Origin: Dichetophora obliterata | Lineage: Eukaryota > Arthropoda > Insecta > Diptera > Sciomyzidae | Length of the DNA stretch: 64,000 nucleotides | Direction: 5' to 3' | Assembly (NCBI GenBank): GCA_963920525.1 | Contig: OY986436.1 | Location: 14,955,467 to 15,019,466, forward strand | Part shown: one piece after another, positions 34,250 through 45,584 of the stretch | How the letters are laid out: every line of letters begins with the position of its first letter | Numbering within the stretch: the stretch's first letter is position 1 | Program-made: the position numbers and the translations under genes | Notes under the pieces: generated by a model | Told to the model about the DNA's origin: nothing | Databases searched by the model: none | Seen by the model: only the letters and a program-made list of their open reading frames with translations

Positions 34250-34650
34250 TTCGCAAAAACATGCTACAGGAAGCAAGCCATTAAATCTTTATCATTGAGA
34301 TTCGGCAGCCACACTTTTGGCAGTTTCAATAAAAGGTTAAAAAACAGGTCAAAAAAAGCTTATTTTTGAGTTTCGGCAGCCAAACTTATGGGAATATTTC
34401 AATAAAGGGTTCAGTTAAAACATATTAAAAAAAAATGAGGAAATCAAAAAGCAATTTTTTTTTAATTGCGTTTGAAATTTTTTGAAAAATTTCTTATTTT
34501 TCCATACAAATTTAGACATTTTCGCCAAAATATGCTCCAGGAAAAACGTCGTAAAATCCATTTTCTAAAGTTTCGGCAGCCCAAATTTTGGAAATGTATT
34601 AAAAAAGAGTTGTTTTAGTACATACTTAAAAATAAAATAAATCTAAGATG
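34250..34650. repeat. Degenerate direct repeats (TTCGGCAGCC motif)
   Basis: Three related blocks carry TTCGGCAGCCACACTTTTGG (34301), TTCGGCAGCCAAACTTATGG (34373) and TTCGGCAGCCCAAATTTTGG (34571). Two are preceded by ATGCT(A/C)CAGGAA (34261, 34531), and each is followed by TTTCAATAAA-like sequence. Confidence 0.7.
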
Positions 34651-37260
34651 TAATTTTTCTTTAATTGTATATACAAGTTTTGCTTTTTTTTAATTATTAG
34701 GACCTTTTTTTTGGTTTCTAAAAACTTTTTTATTTCTATTTTAAACTATAAAACTTTAAAGTAAAACTTGTAAAATATATATCAATTTTAAGCCCTTCAT
34801 ATAAATAATACTAACATTTGTGCGATCTTGGAAAAAGTACGAAAGTATTCAGTACGAAACTTTAAAAACTCCTATTTCATAAAATTTTGAAGGTAACTTG
34901 GAAAAGGTGGGATCTTTACAAATGAAGAGATATCGCAAAATCCTTTCTAAAATTCATTCTATTAAGACTCCAAACTATAAAACTGCATATATACCTTTCC
35001 AGAATTACGACTTTTTTTCTTAAGCTAATTTTGTCCACTCGCGTTACACTGTGTGTCGCCCCGTGGCTTGCTGCAGTATATTAATTAAATAATTATTGAT
35101 TATAATCTAAAAATTTTATACTTTTTCAAAGTACTGTTAATATACCTAAAAAGTTTAGAGTACCTATATTATTTACTTTTTCCAAAAAAGATTAATGAAA
35201 ATTGCTTATTTTTCGGCCTGTTTAACCAGACTGGATCTTTAATGATTGGCGTTTTTTTTACTGAAATTAATAAATCACAAAAGCCAGGCCTAAATTTTAT
35301 TATTTTTTTTTTTTGCTTGAAAAAATTTTGTTGCTTGAAATTATTTCTATTTGGTCGAAAATTCGGCTTCGGCCAAAAATTCACATTCGGTCCGACACTA
35401 TTATATACATATAACATATTATTTTAAAAATAAATATAATGTAGCTTTACGGATAAATGTGTTTTAGAATTTAAAGTTATAAAATCAAAAACTAATTCAA
35501 TATTGTTATGCAAAACAATTGTAAATTCAAAATGGCTATGCAAATATTGTTTTTTTATTGTGTTAATAAAGGAACTGTTTGGTTTGAAAAATCACAAAAG
35601 CGTTTGTGCATAAATTATATAAAACTCTCTTTCGTTTGTTATAGCAGGGAAATACTTTTAAAAATCGTACACCTTCCAGGATTCTATGTTTCAGCATCGG
35701 CCGAAAATTTTTTTGCTGAATACCTTTACATCAATATTATAAAAAATTGCAAAATGTTGTCAATATCTGTGTTACTGAAATCGCAAACGATTTTAATTAA
35801 AATTACTTATTTTAAATTCCATTTTTTAATATTTCTATCTTTTAAAAACAAATAAAAAAGCATTATGATAACGACCTTGAAAATGTTTATTTTAATTTCA
35901 ATAAAATTAATGAAAATTTAATTAAAAAATTTATAATATTAGCACTTAAGATTTTGAACGAAAAATATTTATAAGTTATGCTATTTCAAATTATGCATAT
36001 TGTTGTTATTACCATATTATTTCAGTTTAGAAAACTTTTTTAAAAATAACGTATGGTAAAAAAAATTGCATTATAACACAAATGGTGAATTGTTGGTTCT
36101 AAATGTTTGGTTCTCTTTACATATTTCACGTGTAGATCTTTTTTCAAAATATTTTCATGTATTCATTTTGTTTTTTTTTACTTTAATTTTTTGCTTTTAA
36201 TACTCTTATTTGTATTGACTATTTTTTTATATATTTTCGAATAGTATGAAAGGGGTTTGAGCTCCAAAAACCCTTCTGACCTTAATTATTATTTTTTTCA
36301 AGTTTTTTCAGAAAATATCCTACTAACATGACACTCAAGACAAAGGATCAGCTTAAGATCAACTCATAGTTTGGGAAGGCTTTTGAATAAATATTAGCCC
36401 AGACATGCCCAATGGTATACATTTAGTAACCCCCTTAATTCTTTGAGGTACGGAAATTTCATTATTAAAAATACCCTTGAGGTACAAGAGAAAAAAAGTC
36501 AAAAATTATTTTTTTATTATTTATTTTTATTATATTTTGTTATAAATATCAAATCTGAGTGAGTTGAATTTAGTCGCAACACACTACAAAGTTTTATTTT
36601 TCAGTGGTTCCAATTTTGTCCCATGGTACTTCCAAGAGTTAACAAAATTTTGTTGTTCGAAATAAGGAAATTATTGCCTTCAATAATTTATTAAAATAAG
36701 TTATATAGTATGTCTTACATTGCAATACAATAAAAACAGTTTTAATAACATTTTATTTTAGTTTATTTTTATTGGTGACATATGTGACAAATTTAAAAAA
36801 AATATATAAATATCATGGTTGCAGATGACTTTAAACTTCAATTCTAATGCTAGTATGAAATTATAAATTAGTTTTTATCTTAAAAGTTACAAACATATTT
36901 GCTTTGAAAAATAGTTCTGAAAAAGTTAAATTAAATATGGCATGAAAATAAACACAAGTACATGTCAAAATCTGTACAAAATTGAAACTGAATTTTATTT
37001 TGTTAAATATCGTCATACATAACATATATTTGCAATAAAACAAAATTAAGATAAATCAATAGAATTGAAAATCAAATATGTCATAAAAGAAAATCAAAAG
37101 CAAGTTGGTCATTTTGCACTCTTTCGGAACAAGCAATCGTCGGACAAATAAATTCTTATTTGCTCAACTTCTACAACAAACAAATAAATGAATATGCAGA
37201 ATAGTTGTATTGAATGAATATGTAAAAGTAGTTAAATGAAAAACACACCGGAGCACATCC
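34651..37260. other. AT-rich intron, nothing recognised
   Basis: Only low-complexity open frames. TCGAAAATTCGGCTTCGGCC near 35356 forms a small imperfect palindromic cluster. No element termini or domains. Confidence 0.5.
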
Positions 37261-37274
37261 TGTTGACTGGTATC

Positions 37275-37778
37275 TGTGTGTGTGTGTGTGTGTGTGTATT
37301 TGTTTGTGTGTGGTGATATCTGTCGTTGTTGTTGGTATTGTTTTTATTGCTGTTCTAGTAGTTTTGGCTCTAAGAAACAACAAGAGCAGCAACAACAAAC
37401 TGCATATTTTAACAAAAATAATAAAACATACGTATTTGTAATTCCACAAAGGTCCTTGCTCATAGCATTTTCAAAGGATAAACAGCAAACCTGACTGTGC
37501 CACAGAACCACCAGCAGCAGCAGCAGCAGCAGCAGCACAGAATAGTTCGGCACCACATGACATGCCACAATAACATGCTGCGATACTGATGCCTGGCAGC
37601 TAGAATGCAGCAAGGAAGATAAGCGGACGACGTGCACTGAATGCTGAAGGTAGCTAGCAATGATTTTTGGCATCTTTTTGTGGGCTATTGATAGAGAAAG
37701 CGTTTTGCTTGACGAGAACAAACAAGTCAAGCTGTTTAGTATGATGATGACGATGATAATGATGATGATGATGATTAT
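37275..37778. repeat. Microsatellite cluster: (GT)n, (CAG)n, (GAT)n
   Basis: A (GT)n run of about 13 units lies at about 37275-37300. (CAG)n of about 8-9 units lies at about 37513-37537. (GATGAT/GACGAT)n lies at about 37741-37778. The repeat frames give poly-Cys or poly-Gln style translations that are not evidence of genes. Confidence 0.93.
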
Positions 37779-38886
37779 GTGGCATACTTATAGGGGACCA
37801 GGCTTAGCGGTCTTAAGCGCCCTGTAGCTAAAACGTATGCACTGCTTCGTGGGTGGTTGGATTTACTTAACAACAAATGTTTGTATAATAAACCAAAAAC
37901 ATGATGAACATAAGGACGACGACTCTCGACACAAAAGGAGAGAGCGAGAGCTTAGAGTGAAAGGACAATATTTAGTTTTGTTTTAGTTTATTTTCTGAGG
38001 CATACTTTTAGGCTATATGCGAAAAGTAGAAAATTGCTTAATTAATATACGGCAAACATTATCATTGTTGTTGTAGTTGTTGTTATTGTTATTGTTATTC
38101 TTCCTCAAAACTCTGATGAACGCATGTTAAGCAGTTGGCATGCAGCAGCAGCTAGCTCAGAATGAAGCATAAAAAGCACCAAGCTGAGCATTGAAAATAT
38201 CTATCATTTGCTTGGACAGCATGAGCTTGAGTAGCAGTGGCTACACTGAAAAAATCAATGCTTTAAAACTGCGAAATGTTCTAATAATATGACGAATTTT
38301 GTATTCAAAAAAAGATGAACACATTTGTGTAGCTTGTCTGAAATCAGTTGGCAGTAAGGAGTCATCCATAAACGACGTTAGCAATTTAGGGGCAGGGCCT
38401 TTGCAATGCACTACGATAAGTAACGGTAGGGGAGAGAGGTTTCTGATATTTTAACGTGACCAACGATTTAAGAAACACACGCTTTAAAAAAACAAACTTT
38501 AAAAAACACACGCAAAATTTATTATTAATACTAGTTACTCGAGAGTCATTTATATAAACATTTTAACATACACTTCTCGATTAAATGTTTTTTTTAAATT
38601 CTGGAAAAATGAAAAATATGTAGAATTTTATTTGTAAGCTACCGTTAGAAAGAAACTTGAAAATAAACTTGAAACTTGAACGAACTTTACTCCAAAAAAG
38701 TTTTGGAAAATTTTTGTTGTTGTTGGTTCCATCTCTTGCGGTGAGCTAATTGAATTCAAAGAAGGGGTACGAAAAACATATATTAAAAATTAAAAATAAT
38801 TTTTATATTTACTTAATCTTAAAGCTAGCAAAATTACCTTTTCAACAATATAAAAATTATGGTGGGACTCAATGCGTCCTTGAGAT
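37779..38886. other. Intronic stretch with low-order repeats and a possible MITE end
   Basis: A (TTG/TTA)n tract lies near 38060-38100. GGAGTCATCCATAAACGACG near 38358 resembles a common arthropod MITE end, but no partner is present. No coding sequence. Confidence 0.4.
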
Positions 38887-39687
38887 ATGGACATTTTAAC
38901 ATCTAAACAAAGATTTATATTAAAAAATATTGATTGTGTTGATGATAAGTTAAATGTTCTCGTTTCATACGTCAAACATGCTTTTGATAATTTTGTTTCC
39001 ATTCGTGAGTCTATAGTTAGAAACAAGTTATGTCCATGGTACACGTCACATGTCAAAGTCGCCATAAACAAAAGAAGCAAACTTTATGTTAAATGGAAAA
39101 GACACCCTACTAATGAAAACTGGGAATTATACAAACATGCTCGCAATACTGCTGTTTCTATTATTTGACAGTCCAAAAAAATTTTTCTTTAAAAAACTAA
39201 ATACTGCTCTTCCTTCTAAAATTCTTTGAAAAAATATTTGTTGCTTAGGTGTAAGTAATAAAGATGATCAAAAGTGCGATATTCAACCCAATAGTCTTAA
39301 TAACATTTTTCTGTTTAGATCACTAGCTAATATTAGTGTAAATCAATGTAATGCTCGTAACACTCGTAATCACTTTGTTAATGATCAGACCTCTTTCTGT
39401 AATGTTGATGAAAATGATGTAGTATTGTCAATTATGAAAATGAAGTCTAATGCCATTGGTAGTGATGGCATTCCTTTACAGTTTAATAAAATTGTTTTGC
39501 CGTTCATCATTAAAACTCTCACACATGTTATAAACCACTGTTTTACTGTCGCATGTTTTCCCAACACTTGGAAGCTAGCCACAATAATACCAATTGCTAA
39601 AGTCAATAATGCTTCCTCTATGAAAGATTTTAGACCTATTAGTATTCTATGCTCTTTTTCAAAAGTCTGTGAGTCCTTGATGTGTAA

Positions 39688-42038
39688 CACGGTGTGCAGG
39701 AAGCAACTTTTATTCAACCTGAAATGTCGACGCAATCTGAGTATGCAGATGTTTGAAGAACAGTATATAGACGCAGAATTTATTGTTTTTAAAATCCTAT
39801 GAGTTCGTTTAAGGGGGTGAATCGATTTGTAGTAAAAAAATCGATTTTTTTTATATCATAGTAAAACAATTATAAAATATGTCCTCAAAGTTTAAAAAAC
39901 GATTTAATTTCAAATATTTGCAATTTAAGAAATAAAAAATTCCATTTAGTAATAGATCCGGTAAGCGATTGTCTGTTGTTATAAATCCAAAAGAGCAAAA
40001 AAGTATAATTTTTAAAAAAAAAATATATTAAGATAATCACCCTTATTCTTGAATCCGCGTCGAGTAAATGTCGTCGTCGAGAGCTCACTTTCACCAATGA
40101 ATTGTCGTCGAAGATCATTTCGACTATCTAAAATGTTAACATTTATTTGACGAGATTTGCTCAATAGTTAATATGAACAATCACTGCAGGTCTCAACGTC
40201 GAAACTGAAGGTTTTAAGAATATAACAATTTTGTTTCGACGTCGTTTTGAGAGCGAGCGAGGGTTCAAGAATAAGGGCCAATATTACGAGAAATTCAGGC
40301 ACAAGCGTCAAACAAACGAGAAATGTTGCTAATTTTATTCGAAGTAGAAATAGTTGAAATTCGATTTCACAAAATTACGCCTCGCATGCTACGTAAAAAG
40401 TTAACACTCTGAAAAATGTTTGCAAAACTTATAATTTACGGTTTGACGTAGTTTCAAACAAATCAAAAGAAATTCAATCCATGGTATGGGCTGATGAATC
40501 TGAGTTAAAATAAGCGGTTTTAGAGGCTCACAATTTCAGAGGAAACTATGATGAAAGTAATGGCTGACGAAGGACAAGGCTTTTTTAAAATTAGTTTAAC
40601 AATGCTTCCAGAAAATTATTCTTCAGCGAACCGAGTTGAAGATGAAAACGATAAACATTTTAATTAAAAGCTTTACAATAAATAAGGCAATGCAAACAAA
40701 GAAACAGAGTTGACAAGTGTAAAACGGTTACCAATGCTGTGTATTGTCCCAAACATACAGAATCTTAAAGTAATATTTCTACTTTGTTCGATTTAACAAA
40801 AATCAATGAAAGACCCTGCAGATTTACTGCTGACTTTAAATTAATTTCAATTGTCAATGGTCTAATGCTGCATGTCTATGCTCATATTGCTTTGCTAGCT
40901 TACAAAATTTAAAAGAACTGAATCAAAAAGAACAATCTTTCAAACTTTAATAAAGTTTCTTCTCTTGATTCGGATAAAAAAAGAGGTAAAGTGTGTCTAT
41001 GAATCCACCTTTGCTAAAAAAAGTGATGATGTTTGCTTTATCCAAAAGTGTATTATTCTGGAATTACATGTAATGCAGGGACTTGTCAATCACTTGTTTT
41101 CAGATGGATTAGTTCCAATCCTCAGTAGAGAAAAGGCACTGATCTGGCCAATAAAACTTTCTTTGCGAAACAGTAGCAGGCATTGCTTTAAACTATCTTT
41201 GCGAAACAGTTGAAAGCAATGCCTGCTGTACCCTTTTGAAAAACGCAGATAAGTTAAATGATCCTGACATATATCAAAACATTGTAAATTTACGATTAGT
41301 TCTGTTCATTAACGCTCTCAAAGCTATGAACAATATAATTAACTGTGGCTTTTCTACTCAAAAGGGTGATAATCTTTAAGAGTATATTGAAATATTTAAA
41401 AAAATTTTAAAGCTACAGAACTTTCCAATACATTGAAAGTACTCATTGTCTGGAGTACCTAAATAGAGATGGACTCGATATCTGGTCTGAACAAGCAGGG
41501 GAATCCATTCACAAGGAATTTTTAAAACATTTTAATCGAAGAAAAGTTAGTTCAATGAATAATGCAGCATATTTACGAAAGTTGCAGGAAGCACTTGTTG
41601 CTTTTTCATCTCTAATTATGTAAATATTAAAGCCATTACAAAATGAAGAAAATAGTATTACAGGTGATAAAGGCAAACATTATATAACTAGTTTACTTCA
41701 CAATTTATAATTATTTGCTATTTTGGATTTATAAAAACACATGTTTTCTTACCGGATCCTTTACTATATTGAATTTTTTCATTTATGAAATTGTAAATAT
41801 TTGAAGTTATATCCTTTTTTAAGCATTGAGTAGATATTCTTTAATTGTTTTACTACATACTTATGATATAAAATAAAAACGATTTTTTTACTATAAAAAA
41901 TCGATTAACCCCCTTAAACGAACTCATAGAATTTTAAAAACACTGACTTCTGGATCTATAGATGGTTCTTCAAACATCTGCATACTCGGATTGCGTCGAC
42001 ATTTCAGGTTGAATAAAAGTTGCTTCCTGCACACCGTG
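39688..42038. mobile_element. DNA transposon with CACGGTG ends and 4-bp TSD (Chapaev/CMC-like?)
   Basis: The termini are CACGGTGTGCAGGAAGC (left) and the same sequence inverted at the right end. The inverted repeats extend about 190-200 bp with scattered mismatches. GTAA is duplicated at 39684-39687 and 42039-42042. Removing the insert restores the host retroelement reading ESLMC-KQINEY. A decayed transposase lies on the plus strand. A 4-bp TSD with CAC termini is compatible with Chapaev of the CMC group; this is inference. Confidence 0.8.
40480..41630 (+). pseudogene. Decayed transposase of the CAC-ended element
   Basis: Recognisable islands are KVMADEGQGFFKISLTMLPE (40542-40600), a VKRLPMLCIVPNIQ segment (about 40715), FAKKSDDVCFIQKCI...ELHVMQGLVNHLF (40965-41105), and GLDIWSEQAGESIHKEFLK with YLRKLQEALVAFSSL (41468-41620). 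These match in order a transposase family common in arthropods (D-E-G-G, P-E-LH, WSEQ..ESLH motifs). Many stops and frameshifts lie between islands. The family name is uncertain. Confidence 0.6.
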
Positions 42039-42858
42039 GTAAGCAAATTAATGAGTATTTAGATTCTTATAAACTGCTTTCACCGTTCCAATCTGGTTTT
42101 AGAACCATTTTAGAAAATTCAAGATGATATACGCATAAATTATGACGCTGGTAATATCACACTCCTTTGTCTTCTGGACTTTTCTGAAGGATTTGACAGT
42201 GTAAATCATAATCTTTTAGTTCGAAAACTGAAAATTGAGTTTGGGTTCAGTAATGGCGCTGCTCTTTTAAAAGCTAACTATCTCAATGACAGGAAGCAAA
42301 GAGTAAAAATTGGCAATGCACTGTCTGACTACGCAGAAATAAAAGCAGGTGTTCCTCAAGGATCCATTCTTGGACCTCTGCTATTTACTTTATTTATTAA
42401 CGACATTTTTACTACATGTAATGATTGATATGACAATGCATGCATATGCCGACGACATTCAATTATATTCTTCAAACCGGATTGGACTAGTTGTGGATCT
42501 ATGCTTTAGGCTTAATGATGACTTGAATGCTATTTCGAGGTGGGCTTCTGAAAACGATCTCTGCCTTAATGCCAACAAATCGTACATTCTTCCTATATCC
42601 AAGGATAAACTTGACTTCAATGAAATTTCGACAGTAAGTCTTGATAGCAATCCTCTAAAAATAGTTAACAAAGTGAAAAATTTAGGATTTTATATCAATT
42701 CAAAACTTACTTGTACTGACCATGTGAATTACATAATAAAAAGAATATAAGAATACTCTTAGATGCCTCCGTTTAACGTCTAAGCTTACCCCTACCATGA
42801 CAATAAAAAAACTTGTTCAACTCATGTTGCCTATAATTACTTACTCCGAGTTAGTTTA

Positions 42859-44096
42859 TTGGGGGTTGGAATTAGTTTTAAAGGTTTTCTAAGAGATGGC
42901 GTAACTATCAATAGATCGCATCGGGCACACCTGTGACTATATTCAATTCAAAGCACATTGTCTAAGCTTCATTTTTCAGTATGTGTCATTCCACTGAAGT
43001 GTAAACAACATATATTTTTTTCTCTGTGAACATGTCGACTTTCGTTCCAACAAAACGCAATTTGCGGGAAGGTTTACTTTTGTGCTTCCATTTGAAGAAA
43101 AAAGCTGTTGAAGCATAACGCACGCTTACTGAGGCTTACGGGGACTATGCTCCATCGATTTCTACTTGTGAGTACTGGTTCCGTCGGTTTAAAAGTGGTG
43201 ATTTTGATACGGAAGACAAAGAGCGTCCGGGCCAGCCGAAAAAGTTTGAAGATGAGGAATTGGAGGCTTTGCTCGATGAAGACCCGTGTCAAACCCTTCA
43301 AGAATTGTCAGAATCATTGGGAGTCGACTTATCAACGGTCGGCAAACGCTTGAAGGCCATGGGAACGTTGAACGGCGATTTTGCATGTGCGAACAACTGC
43401 TTCAGCGGCATAAAAGGAAGAGTTTTTTGCATCGTATTGTCACTGGCGATGAAAAGTGGATCCATTACGATAATCCTAAGCGAAAAAAATCGTGGGGACC
43501 ACCCGGCCATGCATCAACATCGAGGGCCAAGCCGAATATTCATGGCGCCAAGCTTATGCTGTGTATTTGGTGGGATCAGAAGGGTGTCGTGTACTATGAG
43601 CTGCTAAAATCTAACGAAACCATCACTGGGGAACGCTACCAACAACAATTGATGCAATTGAGCCGAGCATTAAAGGTTAAACGGCCGGAATATGCCAAAA
43701 GACACGACAAAGTGGTTTTTCAACATGACAACGCACGGCCACATGTTGCAAGAACCGTCAAGGAAACGTTGGAGGCGCTGAATTGGGATGTGCTACCCCA
43801 CCCGCCTTATAGCCCAGACATAGCCCCTTCCGACTACCACCTATTCAGATAGATGACGCATGGCTTGGCTGAGCAGCGCTTCACTTCTTACGAGGATACC
43901 AAAAAATGGGTCGATTCGTGGATTGCCTCAAAAGACGAATCGTTCTTCCGGCGCGGAATCCATATGCTGCCAGAAAGATGTGAAAATGTTGTAACTAACG
44001 ATGGACAATACTTTGAATAATATACATTTTACCGTTGTTTCTAAATAAATGCTCAAAAACCGAAAATAAACCTTTAAAATTAATTCCAACCCCCAA
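42859..44096 (+). mobile_element. mariner transposon, 1,238 bp, TA TSD
   Basis: The terminal repeats TTGGGGGTTGGAATTA-(G/A)-TTTTAAAGGTTT align over about 28 bp at the two ends with one or two mismatches. TA flanks both sides (42857-42858, 44097-44098). Excision in silico restores the retroelement reading ELVY-NKFDS. Length and ends are typical of mariner. Confidence 0.94.
43032..44020 (+). pseudogene. mariner transposase, DDD34D type, three lesions
   Basis: It starts MSTFVPTKRNLREGLLLCFH at the ATG near 43032. The HTH region (EYWFRRFKSGDFD, STVGKRLKAMG) is followed by the catalytic core with IVTGDEKWIHYDN, FQHDNARPHVA and YSPDIAPSDYHLFR. All three catalytic Asp are present, with 34 residues between the second and third. 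Lesions are a TAA within the N-terminus (EA*RTL, about 43117), a deletion of about 15 codons with a frameshift after LKAMG (about 43363), and a TAG after YHLFR (43850). The C-terminus ends NDGQYFE about 44018. It is clearly dead but only moderately diverged. Confidence 0.92.
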
Positions 44097-45584
44097 TACA
44101 ATAAATTTGACTCTCTTGACACAAAATTCTTGTTGTGTTTAATGACTTGACTAGATATATTTTTGACTTAAGACGATTTGACCATGTATCTGAAAAAAGT
44201 AGGGAAATTTTAGGTTGTACTTTAACAGGATATTTAAATGCAAGAAACTGCATATTTCTGCACAAGTTGATTATCAATAAGTCTGTGTTTCAGTGCATCG
44301 AACAGAACTCTTAATTTAATATTACCAAGATGTTTACATTCCAAACGGAATCAATGCCATCAAGCTCTAGAACTCGCTTCCTTCAAACATCAAAAGTATA
44401 GTCAGCTTGAACAAATTTAAGCTATCAATTATTGCCTATTTCTCTAATCACTAATTTTCCCCCTCTCTCTTCTATACTACTTTATTTACTTCCTTTCCTC
44501 CTTCTTTTGCCTAGCTATGATACAATATTTCTTTCTGATTTGGTTTGTTAAATTTAAGTTGTAAGCCTTAAGCTTTATTTTATGTGTTTTGTTCATTATT
44601 ATGTTTTCAAATTTAAAACTTTATTTTAAGCTAAAATTTTAATTTTTCAATTGTTACATTTTTATTATTAGCTTTAAGCGTTATTGTATGTTTTTTGTTG
44701 ATTATAATGTTTTTAAATTGTTGTACGCTAAGAGACCTTCATTGATCTTACTGTACCAATTTTTTAAGTGAAATAAATACAAAAAATACAAATACAAACT
44801 TTTAAACAAAAAAAAATTTAATGAAATATACTAAAAACAGCGCAGATATTGGCATTAAAAGTAAAAACTTTGATTTCCATATAATTTTTTTTCTCATTAT
44901 ATGCTTTAACTACACAGTGCGACACGAAAAAAAAACTTCAAATATCTCAATGGTTTCTAGTAGTGCATGGTCTACACATTATGCCCTCATACTCAGTTTT
45001 ATTGGATTAGGTCAAATAAGAGAGAAATTCAAGGTCAAATTTCACCTTTAAGTCACAAATTTCTTCTTATAACTCTTAAACTAAATTCAAATTCTATGTA
45101 GTAACTGCATCTAAATATTTGCAATAGATGGTTCTTTACATTTTGAGACCATTTTTTGCTCAAAAAGTTACGTACGGGGGTTAATATTTTCTTCGAAAAC
45201 AGGGCTTTTTTAAAAAAAAAAATTTTTAATAGTTCAGTTACTTTGTATTTATCTTCAAAAATAATCAGATTTTGCTGAATTTTTGCATACACATTAAGTA
45301 AAATAAAATAACCCACCTCTGAAAAGATCACAGCCCTACAACAAAAGATTTACCCACCCCTACTTTTAATGATAGTGAGCTTACTCGTATGATTTCATTT
45401 GCATATCTAACAGTTAAGTGTCTAGCTGGGCTGTAGTCCCCTTTAAGTGAGGTGTCGAAACTAAATTTGAAATACGATCATTCATTTGATATATTTGAGT
45501 CGGAAATTTTCAAAAGTTTTGTGTATTAAAATAATTTCATATCGTTAAATTGATTTTTGGTAATGAGACATTAATAAACTAAGT

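Larger units (their letters stand above)
38887..42750 (+). pseudogene. Reverse transcriptase pseudogene of copy A (interrupted by 39688-42038)
   Basis: The RT frame reads to ...ESLMC at 39683. The inserted element follows, and the frame is regained at 42039 as KQINEYLDSYKLLSPFQSGF. The catalytic YADD motif is present (MHAYADD) in the piece starting 42429, after a frame change near 42428. Other breaks lie at about 39170-39260 and 42115-42130. The usual RT order (fingers, QSGFR, DFS.AFDSV, GVPQGS.LGPLLF, YADD, thumb LGFYINSKL) is kept. Confidence 0.78.
38887..44800 (+). mobile_element. CR1-like non-LTR retroelement (copy A), 5'-truncated and twice interrupted
   Basis: Coding pieces in order are a linker region (38887-39168, CPWYTSHVKVAINKRSKLY), the RT N-terminus (about 39260-39684, GSDGIPLQFNKIVLPF ... 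FSKVCESLMC), RT core after the first insertion (42043-42430, DFSEGFDSVNHNLL, AGVPQGSILGPLLF) and the YADD motif (42430-42750, MHAYADDIQLYSS). C-terminal sequence resumes after the mariner (from about 44099, NKFDSLDTKF). It is the same family as copy C at 56923. The endonuclease part is missing. The tail is AT-rich with AAATACAAAAAATACAAATA near 44770-44800. Several stops and shifts. Confidence 0.8.

Noticed and set aside
37276..37730. Cys-, Gln- and Leu-rich open frames
   Set aside because: They are translations of GT, CAG and GTT microsatellites in several frames.
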